Assembly: GCA_017545665.1 (NCBI GenBank)
Contig: JAFWKQ010000079.1
Span: 1 to 64,000 of the forward strand
From: Atopobiaceae bacterium
GTDB taxonomy: Bacteria > Actinomycetota > Coriobacteriia > Coriobacteriales > Atopobiaceae
Reading direction: 5' to 3'
Length of the DNA: 64,000 bases
In this document: piece by piece, positions 8,683-16,300 of the stretch
Layout: every line of letters starts with the position of its first letter
Numbering within the stretch: the first letter of the stretch is position 1
The notes under the pieces: generated by a model
What the model saw: only the letters and a program-made list of their open reading frames with translations
Databases searched by the model: none
Told to the model about the DNA's origin: nothing
Translations under genes and position numbers: made by a program

Positions 8683-9865
8683 GGGACGTAGCCTCCCTTA
8701 CCAGTGCGCGCAGTGCCTGAACGTCTGAGTACCTTGGGGCTGTGCCTCCGATGTAATTGGACAAGAACACCTCGCTCTTCTTGTTCTCGATGCGTTTCAC
8801 CTTGGATGAGTATTTTATCGCTCTCACCTGCCGCGTTTGCATGTCTCGCGTCAGGAAGTAGACGTTGTCTTTTCGGTGGATGCGATCAAGAACCTCGGGG
8901 TAGTGCGTAGTAAACACGAGCGTCGCCCCATTGGGATTCGTATCAGACGACTGAAAGAAGTCGATCAGTACGTTTACCAGCTGCTTGTTGAGGTGGTTCT
9001 CGATTTCGTCAACGAGTAGATAGCCGCCAGAGGAAAGCACCTCGACGGCGCTCTTTATGAGCCTGAGGCCTTTGATTGTTCCCGACGAGAGGTACATTTC
9101 AAGTAAGTCGACCGAGGTCAAGGCAAACGAACCGTTCGCAAAGAAGACGGCGCATGATTTGCCGTCCTCCTTTAGGTCAAGGCTCTCCACGCTTGGGTCG
9201 AACACTCTTAGCGTTTCGGATATGCCAGAAAACGAGACATCGACTTCGTCGTGCGTGTCGAACGCCGACTGATACAGGCAGAGCGTGTCGCGTTTGGTTA
9301 CGGAGGTTGCGATGCTTACGTTGTGGCTGAGGAAGCTTTTGTCTCGGTCTGTCATGTGCCTTCGCTCAAGCAGCAGCTCGCATCCGCCAACCAGTGCGTC
9401 TATGTTGGAAAGCGTCGCCTTGCTGGGCTTTCGGGGTTTGCGCCAATGGTATAGCGATTCGTCGGTGAATCCTAGCGCGTCCCTCCATTGGGTAACGTTT
9501 GTGGGGGGCTTCAAAAGAAGGCTTGCCTGCGACTCGAGGACGTAGATCTCGCCGTTCTGCTCGAATACGGCGCATATGCCAATGCCTGTTCGGATTCTGT
9601 ACAGGATTCCTTCGTAGCTCGAGGCGCTCGCCAACGGCTTGCCATTTATGACGTTTATCGTGAGTTCGAGTAGGCCGAGCACCGTGGTTTTACCCGTTGC
9701 GTTGATGCCGGCAATTGAGAGCACGTTGTTTGTGTACATTGGCTTTGCAATGCAGAAGGTGGACTCGTCAGATGCCGGGACCTTGTCCTCTGCGAACAAG
9801 TCGAACTGGGTACACTCGTCTACGAACAATGACAACTGTTCGAAGAAAACGTTTAGTAGTCGCAT
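8669..9865 (-). CDS. AAA15/OLD-type ABC ATPase, first gene of a two-gene system
   Basis: This soluble ATPase of 398 residues has its Walker A motif at residues 53-61 (GINATGKTT), the Walker B SGGYLLVDEIENHL near residue 290, and an H-loop His in LVFTTHYPEVL. This layout is typical of RecF/OLD-like ATPases of defence and DNA-repair systems such as PARIS AriA, RloA and the Septu PtuA. I start it at the ATG at 9865 because AAGGAC lies upstream at good spacing; an earlier in-frame start at 9910 lacks one. It is followed by the small TOPRIM-like gene. A phage-defence role is inferred from architecture only. Confidence 0.8.
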   Translation of the reverse strand: MRLLNVFFEQLSLFVDECTQFDLFAEDKVPASDESTFCIAKPMYTNNVLSIAGINATGKTTVLGLLELTINVINGKPLASASSYEGILYRIRTGIGICAVFEQNGEIYVLESQASLLLKPPTNVTQWRDALGFTDESLYHWRKPRKPSKATLSNIDALVGGCELLLERRHMTDRDKSFLSHNVSIATSVTKRDTLCLYQSAFDTHDEVDVSFSGISETLRVFDPSVESLDLKEDGKSCAVFFANGSFALTSVDLLEMYLSSGTIKGLRLIKSAVEVLSSGGYLLVDEIENHLNKQLVNVLIDFFQSSDTNPNGATLVFTTHYPEVLDRIHRKDNVYFLTRDMQTRQVRAIKYSSKVKRIENKKSEVFLSNYIGGTAPRYSDVQALRALVREATSHGTQ

Positions 9866-10014
9866 AATTAGTCCTTGACATGCTTTGAACAAAAAAACTG
9901 TGCAAAGCATACCATATCTGACTAAATACTAGTGCCCGTGGCTGGGGTTCTGGGCGGGTTTGGCGTGTGACCTTTCCCGTCGAGCGCACTTCATGGGTTT
10001 GTCGTGAGGGTCTC

Positions 10015-10380
10015 GCAGGGTCCACTTTCCGGTCCGCGAATGACGGCGCAGGCGGCGTCGGGTACACAAATCGGTCCGCGGACGTCCCCACCGGGCGCAC
10101 AAATCGCCCGTTTGTGCGCACGGCAGGGAGGGTTGCGGACGCAAAAGTGCGCCCGGCAAAAGGGCCGGCGCTGAGAAGTGCGCCCGGCAGGGAAGGTTGC
10201 GGGCGCAAAAGTGCGCCCGGCGGGAGGGCCGGCGCTGAGAAGTGCGCCCGGCAGGGAAGGTTGAGGGCGCAAAAGTGCGCCCGGCGGGAGGGCCAGCGCT
10301 GAGAAGTGCGCCCGGCAGGGAAGACCGCGGGCCAAAAAGTGCGCCCGGCAAAAGGACCAGCGCTGAGAAGTGCACTAGCG
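10015..10380. repeat. Modular hairpin repeat block E with perfect 64-bp tandem array
   Basis: After one GTACACAAATCGG / GTCCGCGGAC unit, the block becomes a regular tandem array: equivalent positions recur at 10111, 10175, 10239, 10303 and 10367, exactly 64 bp apart. Each unit carries two stem-loops: GGCGC-TGAGAAGT-GCGCC and GGGCGCA-AAAG-TGCGCCC. The array lies in the divergent gap between the ATPase operon and the PD-(D/E)XK gene, so it cannot act only as a transcription terminator. Confidence 0.85.
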
Positions 10381-10467
10381 TCCCAGAAAGCTGCAACCCT
10401 TATGGTACCCTTGGTCTGTGGCATCGAGTGTGCATAACGTTTGGTATGCGGGAGGAGGGGGTGTGCC

Positions 10468-12042
10468 ATGGGAACCTACGTAAACCCCGGCAATAGCGGG
10501 TTTGCCGTTGCACTGAGGGGCGAGTACGTGGACAAAACCGGGCTTATCTCCCTCGTAAACGAGGCGATGGGCGGTCCCCGAAGACTCATCTGCGTAAGTC
10601 GCCCCCGTCGGTTCGGTAAGTCCTATGCGGCCGAGATGCTGTGCTCCTACTACTCCTGCGGCTGCGACTCGCGCTCGTTGTTCGAACGCCTTGCCATAGC
10701 GCGCGACCCGTCGTTCGAGGAGCACCTGAACGCGCACAACGTCATTCGAATGGACATGACGGATCTCTTGCACCGGGGAGAGGACGTTGTTGTCGCCACG
10801 ACGCAAGCCATACTGAGGGACCTCTGCGCAGATTTCCCAGGCATCGCCTCTACCTCTGACTACTACATCGACGCCATCCTGTCTGTTGTGCGCCACACCG
10901 GGCGCCCCTTTGTGTTTCTCATCGACGAGTGGGACGCCCCCATCCGAGAGCGCGGCGAGGAGCAGGCGCGCCGCTACGTCGACTTCCTGCGCACATTGTT
11001 CAAGAACGCCGGCTTTACTGGTGAGGCCGTTGCCGCTGCCTACATAACGGGCATTCTGCCCATAAAGCGCTACAACACGCAGTCCGCCATCTCGGAGTTC
11101 CGAGAGTACACCATGCTGTCGCCGGAGGGATATGCCCCCTATGTGGGCTTTACCGAGGACGAGGTCCGCGCGCTCTGCAATCGGCATGGCATGGACTTCG
11201 AAGAGGCCAGGCGTTGGTACGACGGCTACGAATTGCCCAGCCCACAGGGTGGAGCGCCGTTGCACATATATGCGCCGTTTTCGGTTATGCGCGCCATGGA
11301 AAGCGGTCGCTTTGCCTCGTACTGGACGGTCACCGCCTACGACTCGCTGCTCACTTACATCGAACGAGACTTCGACGGGCTCCAAAACAAGGTCGCCGAT
11401 CTGGTGGCGGGGGAGCGACTGGCAATAAACCCTCGAAAGTTCGACAACGACATGCGCGAGGTTAACGACGCCGATGACGTGTTTACCGCGCTCGTGCACC
11501 TAGGCTACGTGACCTACGACGAGGAGTCGTCCACCGTGCGTGTGCCCAACGAGGAAGTGCGCTTGGAGTTCGTGGACTCCCTGGAACGGGGGACGCATCC
11601 TGAGGTGCGGCGTCTGGTGGAGGCGGCAGACAAAACCTTGCAGGCCACGCTTGCGGGAGATGCCGAGGGCGTGGCGGCGTCCGTGGAGGCCGCGCACAAC
11701 TCTCGCGTGGGACCCGACTGGTACAACGAGGAACAATCGCTGCGCTTTGCCGTAAAGCTCGCCTACCTTACCGCAATCGAAAAGTATGCCGAGGTAGAGG
11801 AGCTGCCGAGTGGTCATGGCTTCGCCGACATCGTGTATTTGCCCAAACGTTACGCGCGCATTCCTGCGATGGTGGTGGAGCTCAAATGGAACAAGCCCGT
11901 GAGCTCTGCGTTGGATCAGATTCGTGACCGCAATTATCCAAAGGTGCTGCAAGACTATGGTGGGCCGCTGCTGCTTGTGGGCATTACCTATGACACAAAG
12001 ACGAAGCGGCATTCTGTTGCAATTGAGCGCGTGTGGAAGTGA
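10468..12042 (+). CDS. AAA-ATPase-like / PD-(D/E)XK nuclease-superfamily protein
   Basis: This 524-residue protein belongs to the family with an N-terminal AAA-ATPase-like domain and a C-terminal PDDEXK domain (PF09820/PF08011 type), which is often expanded in gut bacteria. The P-loop is SRPRRFGKSYAAEML, Walker B is VFLIDEWDAP, and the nuclease core is GFADIVYLP followed by MVVELKWNK (the D...ExK signature). All catalytic positions look intact. The ATG at 10468 has GGAGGAGGGG 7 nt upstream; a TTG at 10441 is less likely. The physiological role of the family is not settled. It stands alone between two repeat blocks. Confidence 0.85.
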   Translation: MGTYVNPGNSGFAVALRGEYVDKTGLISLVNEAMGGPRRLICVSRPRRFGKSYAAEMLCSYYSCGCDSRSLFERLAIARDPSFEEHLNAHNVIRMDMTDLLHRGEDVVVATTQAILRDLCADFPGIASTSDYYIDAILSVVRHTGRPFVFLIDEWDAPIRERGEEQARRYVDFLRTLFKNAGFTGEAVAAAYITGILPIKRYNTQSAISEFREYTMLSPEGYAPYVGFTEDEVRALCNRHGMDFEEARRWYDGYELPSPQGGAPLHIYAPFSVMRAMESGRFASYWTVTAYDSLLTYIERDFDGLQNKVADLVAGERLAINPRKFDNDMREVNDADDVFTALVHLGYVTYDEESSTVRVPNEEVRLEFVDSLERGTHPEVRRLVEAADKTLQATLAGDAEGVAASVEAAHNSRVGPDWYNEEQSLRFAVKLAYLTAIEKYAEVEELPSGHGFADIVYLPKRYARIPAMVVELKWNKPVSSALDQIRDRNYPKVLQDYGGPLLLVGITYDTKTKRHSVAIERVWK

Positions 12043-12044
12043 GC

Positions 12045-12475
12045 GCGTCTGCGGCACCGGGTACACAAATCGGTCCGTGGACGTCCCCACCGGGCGCACT
12101 CTGCCGCGGTGTCTGCGGCGCCGGGGCACACTTTGCCGCAGCGCCAGCGGCACCGGGTACACAAATCGGTCCGCGGGCGTCCCCACCGTGTACACAAATC
12201 GCCCGTTTGTGCGCACGGCAGGGAAGGTTGCGGGCCGAAAAGTGGCACCGGCCCCTCACGCGAGCCGCCGGGTACACAAATCGGTCCGCGGACGTCCCCA
12301 CCGTGTACACAAATCGCCCGTTTGTGCGCACGGCAGGGAAGGTTGCGGGCCGGAAAGTGGCCCTGGCAAAGGGCCAGCACTGAGAAGTGCTCCCGGCAGG
12401 GAGGGTTGCGGGCCGAAAAGTGGCCCCGGCAAAAGGGCCGGCGCGGAGAAGTGCGCACGGTCCTCCGAAGTGCGC
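12045..12475. repeat. Modular hairpin repeat block F
   Basis: This is the longest block (about 430 bp), beginning almost at the stop codon of the PD-(D/E)XK gene. It contains at least five GTACAC/GTGTACAC units and three GTCCGC(G)GACGTCCCCACC-type spacers. It also has two TTTGTGCGCACGGCAGGGAA modules and several GCGGGCC-GAAAAGT-GGC(C/A)CC stem-loops. It ends about 40 bp before the hipBA operator. Confidence 0.8.
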
Positions 12476-12516
12476 CCGAAGCGCATTCGCAAGGCGGCAA
12501 TCTGCAGGCTGCGTGT

Positions 12517-12548
12517 GCTATAGTGTTCACTAACATGAACACTATAGC
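12517..12548. promoter_or_regulatory. Perfect 13-bp palindromic operator overlapping the hipBA promoter
   Basis: The arms GCTATAGTGTTCA (12517-12529) and TGAACACTATAGC (12536-12548) are perfect inverted repeats around a 6-base centre. TATAGT at 12519-12524, inside the left arm, reads as a -10 box preceded by TGTGC. The right arm abuts GAGGAG, the ribosome site of the downstream HipB-like gene. Binding of a HipB dimer here would block both RNA polymerase and translation start, as expected for an autoregulated toxin-antitoxin operon. Confidence 0.7.
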
Positions 12549-12559
12549 GAGGAGTACCC

Positions 12560-12877
12560 GTGTACGATGTGGCACTCAGAATGGCCGATGCCGTTTATCA
12601 CCAAAGGACAAGGTTGGGGCTATCACAGCGCGAGCTCGCGGAGCGGGCGGACGTGTCGCGGCACACCGTCGTAAACATAGAGGCAGGCCGTACGGGTGGC
12701 ATCCGCCTGGACACGCTGTACAAGGTCTTCGACGCGCTCGGCCTGCAGATTAGCGTATTCCCAAAGCAGGAGCTTCCGTCGCGGCCGAGCGAGGACGCAG
12801 CAGCGGCGCGTGAGCGTTTTCGCAGCCGTTTTACGGCGGGAGGTGATGAGCTTGCCGTACTCAAGGCGAGGGGCTAA
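12560..12877 (+). CDS. hipB: HipB-like XRE-family antitoxin/repressor
   Basis: This 105-residue protein has a helix-turn-helix of the Cro/C1 type at residues about 10-60: QRTRLGLSQRELAERADVS then RHTVVNIEAGRTGGIRLDTL. It is the DNA-binding antitoxin partner of the HipA kinase encoded next. The GTG start has GAGGAG 5 nt upstream. The C-terminal 35 residues are charged and probably flexible. It is likely to bind the perfect palindrome just upstream. Confidence 0.85.
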   Translation: MYDVALRMADAVYHQRTRLGLSQRELAERADVSRHTVVNIEAGRTGGIRLDTLYKVFDALGLQISVFPKQELPSRPSEDAAAARERFRSRFTAGGDELAVLKARG

Positions 12878-14210
12878 CGACGAGCGCAACTATCGAATGG
12901 TCTCGCAAACTCTCGCAGTTCTCGTACAAGGTGAATATGCGGGCAAAATAGACGTGTACGAGCGAGGGTTTGCTCGCTTTGAATACGATCGGTCTTATGA
13001 CGGTCCCAGTGTGAGTGTGCGAATGTCAAAGGGCGACGGCCCTTTTAACGACGACGTCGTTAGGCCTTGGATCGAAGGCTTGTTGCCAGACAACTCCGCC
13101 GTGCGGAATAGCATGGCCGAGCAGGCAGGGTGTAGCCACACTAACCCTTTTTTGCTTCTTGAGCATTTTGGTCGCGATTGTCCGGGGGCGGTTCAGCTAT
13201 GCCCGCCGGACGAGGTGGCTACTGTTTTGATGCAAGAGGGATCCTACGAGCCCATTTCCAATGTGGAAATAGGTCGCAGGCTAAGGGAAGCGAAGTCTAG
13301 TACTGACCCAGTGTGGACCGAAGCCGAGGAACATTGGTCGCTTGGTGGGGCGCAGGGCAAGATTTCGCTTGCTAGGATTGGCGGGCATTGGAACAGCTGC
13401 CGTGGTTCCGCAGCGACTACCCACCTGTTTAAGCCAGGTGTGGAAGGCTTTTCCCTGCAGAGCCTTGATGAGTACTTGTGCATGAGGCTTGCGTGGGAGT
13501 GTGGTTTGCAAGTTGCTCCCGTATCGTATGAGGAGTTTGACGGAGTCCCAGCAATTGTGGTGGAGCGATACGATCGCGAAATCACTTCCAACGGATTGGT
13601 TTTGCGACTCCATCAGGAAGACTTGTGTCAGGCCTTGGGGTACATGCCCAAAGATAAATACACACCCTCTCCTGCAGAGATTCTTGTTTTACTGGCTGCG
13701 GACCAAGATGGTCGGAGCATAAACGATTTTGTGTCCGCGCTCTTTTTTAACTACCTTATTGGCGCAACCGACGCACACGCGAAGAACTACTCGCTTATGC
13801 ATTTGGCCGACGACGACGTATTTTTGGCGCCACTCTACGACGTGGCAAGTATCTTTCCCTACGCCAAGAAAAAAAGGGGCGCGCGTGTGGCTGCCATGCC
13901 CATTGGTAAAGAGAAGCGCTTTGGACGGCTAACGGGCTCGAACATAGATCGTTTTGCTCGCAGCAACGAGCTTGATGAGCACGCGTGCCGCGACCTCATG
14001 GAGCGGCTTGCCATCCTCGTACACGATAAGGTGGAAAAGGTGGTACACGACAACCTGTACATTGGCGGAGTTCGCAAAATGGGGCCCGAGCTTGTGCGGA
14101 CGGTAAGGGCCAATTGCGAGGCGATGCTGTGCAACATGGAGAGGGACGGCAAAACGTTGGACGCGACTTTGTGTCCGACGATTGATTCGGGACGCCTTAT
14201 ACGCTCATGA
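12846..14210 (+). CDS. hipA: HipA-like serine/threonine kinase toxin
   Basis: HipA-family kinases phosphorylate targets such as glutamyl-tRNA synthetase and induce dormancy. The N-terminal subdomain starts at LAVLVQGEYAGKI. The ATP-binding loop region is SLGGAQGKISLA, the catalytic segment is IGATDAHAKNYSLM and the metal-binding segment is APLYDVASIFPY, so the kinase core looks complete (454 residues, family 400-450). I start at the ATG at 12846, next to GGGAGGTG, giving a 32-nt overlap with hipB; an internal ATG at 12897 would match the usual HipA N-terminus but has a poor ribosome site. A frame extending further upstream is spurious. Confidence 0.85.
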   Translation: MSLPYSRRGANDERNYRMVSQTLAVLVQGEYAGKIDVYERGFARFEYDRSYDGPSVSVRMSKGDGPFNDDVVRPWIEGLLPDNSAVRNSMAEQAGCSHTNPFLLLEHFGRDCPGAVQLCPPDEVATVLMQEGSYEPISNVEIGRRLREAKSSTDPVWTEAEEHWSLGGAQGKISLARIGGHWNSCRGSAATTHLFKPGVEGFSLQSLDEYLCMRLAWECGLQVAPVSYEEFDGVPAIVVERYDREITSNGLVLRLHQEDLCQALGYMPKDKYTPSPAEILVLLAADQDGRSINDFVSALFFNYLIGATDAHAKNYSLMHLADDDVFLAPLYDVASIFPYAKKKRGARVAAMPIGKEKRFGRLTGSNIDRFARSNELDEHACRDLMERLAILVHDKVEKVVHDNLYIGGVRKMGPELVRTVRANCEAMLCNMERDGKTLDATLCPTIDSGRLIRS

Positions 14211-14376
14211 TAGGCTTGGCCGTAAGATTCTCGTATTTGCGGCAGACTGGGAGAAATGTGGCCCTCCGCAGGCCCCCGTCCGCACTCCTCGCGCACTTTT
14301 GGTGCAGCATGCGCCGCTACGAACCCAATGCGCTAACATAGTTCCGAATACCCGTAATAAGGAAAGGCAGGACTGC

Positions 14377-16236
14377 ATGTCCACGATTGACTTTAAGCTC
14401 GCAAACGTGCTACTGGAGCACAACGACCGGTTTTTCCAATATCCCTATTTGTACTACCGCTCCGCAACGCCCATTGTGCGCGATGCGAATACCGGCGCGA
14501 GCCTGCTTATGCCCAATATGAGCTATGACTTCTCCACGTACTTCAATGCCTTTTCAAACAAAAAGTGGCGTAAGTACACCGTCGCACAGAGCTTTGTGTT
14601 TCGCATGGAGCTGTGTGGCAACGTCCACATAGAGTTCTACACGCAGCGCGCGCAACCGGTGGGCGTGGGCATGACGCGCTTGGACGCCTTTGACGTGCAG
14701 AGCGAGGACTTTACCACCTTTGAGTACGAGCTTCCCAACACCATGGACGAGCTCATAGCGTTTCGTATCTTTGCCCGCGAAAGAACGCTCATTCGCAATG
14801 GCGCCTGGTATGCGCACGTGGAAGAGTCACAGGTACGTCCCATCCACCTGGCAATTGCAACCACCACCTTCAAAAAGGAGGAATACATTACCTCCAACGT
14901 GGCGCTCTTCAAAAACGAGGTGCTGCATGGCAACGACCCCGTGGCAGGTCACGCCTCTATGATTGTGGTGGACAACGGCCGCACGCTGGACCCCGCGGAC
15001 TTGGAGGGTGACGGCGTGTGGGTGTTTCCCAATAAAAATGTGGGCGGTTCGGGAGGCTTTGCGCGCGGCATGATGGAGGCCAAGCGCCTCCCAACGAAGG
15101 AGCCCGTATCTCACGTGCTCATAATGGACGACGACGTGGCGCTCTCGTCGGAGAGCATAAAGCGCACCTTCAACCTGCTCTCGCTGGTAAACGAGGACTT
15201 TGAGGAAGCATTCGTAAGTGGCGCCATGCTCTCCATGGGCAACCAGTACATTCAGGTGGAGGACGTGGGCTTTACCAGCATCAAGGGACGCTTCGGGCCC
15301 ATCAAACAGCGTGTTTCCATGGAGAAGCAAATCGAGTTGGCAAAGAACGAAATCGACCTTCCCCCGCGCGATAACCGCTATGCGGCGTTTTGGTACTGCG
15401 CCATCCCCATGGCCACCATCGAGCGCGAGGGCCTGCCGCTTCCGCTGTTCATTCGCTACGACGACGCGGAATACGGCCAGCGATGCAAACCCGAGTTCAT
15501 GACCATGAATGGCATAAACATTTGGCATGAGGACTTCAACGATCGCTACAACCCCTACTACGAGCGCTACTGTGGCGTGCGCAACAGCCTCATAATCCAA
15601 GCCGCCAGTGGCGTGTGCCCGCATGTGGACTTCTTCGAGACGCTCTTTAAGGAGAACTTCATCCAAGAGATCAAGAAGTTCAACTACGGCAGCTGCGAGC
15701 TCATGCTGGACGGCGTTGAGGACTTCCTCAAGGGTCCCGAATTCATAAGAATCGAGCAGTGCGAGAAGCTCCTCAAGGAGAAGTCTGCAAAGGCTGAGAA
15801 GTTCGTTCCGCTGGAGGAGCTGCACATTGAGGGCGTTGGCGTGGAGCAGTCAAAGCAGAAGGTTGGCACCATACGCCCGTGGAATGGTAGGTTGGACAGG
15901 TGGACCTACAACGGTCAGCGTTTTACGCTGCCTCGCGTAACCAGCAACAAGGCCGTTGCGGTGGAGTTCAATGCCAGCCAGTACCCTGCCAATCGCATCC
16001 ACTTCCACAACAAAGTGCTGGTTGTTAACCGTTTGGGTACCATGGGCTACTACGCCACAAAGAACAAGCAGCGCTACCGTGCGCTTATGAAGCGGTTCCG
16101 CAATCTGACCCTGAGGTACCACAAGGAGCATGAGCAGGTGGAGCAGCGCTGGCGCGAGGCGGGTCCCCACCTCAAGTCCGACGAGTTCTGGAGCACCTAC
16201 CTTGAGCTGGACAAGTACGGGCGCAAAGAAGACTAG
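14377..16236 (+). CDS. GlfT2-like galactofuranosyltransferase (GT2)
   Basis: This 619-residue protein matches the layout of mycobacterial GlfT2, which polymerises galactofuranose from UDP-Galf. It has an N-terminal beta-sandwich region, the metal-binding MDDDVAL near residue 250, RYDDAEYGQR near residue 363 and NIWHEDFND near residue 382; these positions are close to those in GlfT2. The C-terminal part is helical and basic. The start at 14377 has AGGAAAGG/GGCAGG upstream; an open extension back to 14182 overlaps hipA and is unlikely. UDP-galactopyranose mutase, the source of UDP-Galf, is not in this window. The polymerase-like gene follows after 64 nt. The 166 bp before the gene show nothing recognisable. 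Confidence 0.88.
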   Translation: MSTIDFKLANVLLEHNDRFFQYPYLYYRSATPIVRDANTGASLLMPNMSYDFSTYFNAFSNKKWRKYTVAQSFVFRMELCGNVHIEFYTQRAQPVGVGMTRLDAFDVQSEDFTTFEYELPNTMDELIAFRIFARERTLIRNGAWYAHVEESQVRPIHLAIATTTFKKEEYITSNVALFKNEVLHGNDPVAGHASMIVVDNGRTLDPADLEGDGVWVFPNKNVGGSGGFARGMMEAKRLPTKEPVSHVLIMDDDVALSSESIKRTFNLLSLVNEDFEEAFVSGAMLSMGNQYIQVEDVGFTSIKGRFGPIKQRVSMEKQIELAKNEIDLPPRDNRYAAFWYCAIPMATIEREGLPLPLFIRYDDAEYGQRCKPEFMTMNGINIWHEDFNDRYNPYYERYCGVRNSLIIQAASGVCPHVDFFETLFKENFIQEIKKFNYGSCELMLDGVEDFLKGPEFIRIEQCEKLLKEKSAKAEKFVPLEELHIEGVGVEQSKQKVGTIRPWNGRLDRWTYNGQRFTLPRVTSNKAVAVEFNASQYPANRIHFHNKVLVVNRLGTMGYYATKNKQRYRALMKRFRNLTLRYHKEHEQVEQRWREAGPHLKSDEFWSTYLELDKYGRKED

Positions 16237-16300
16237 CTGCATAGGGGTTATACGTACTAGGGGGAATGCATCTCTGGGCGATACCATTAGGGGAGCTAAT

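Noticed and set aside
10375..11499. 374-residue minus-strand open frame opposite the PD-(D/E)XK gene
   Set aside because: It is antisense to an intact gene with catalytic motifs and has no family features.
1..12480. CRISPR array as an explanation for the regular 64-bp units
   Set aside because: There are no unique spacers: the whole 64-bp unit is repeated, and no cas gene is visible nearby.
7508..12575. Open frames in blocks D, E and F that share peptide phrases and look like a protein family
   Set aside because: The phrases occur in different frames and strands and track the DNA repeats, not a protein. No start sites and no conserved frame.
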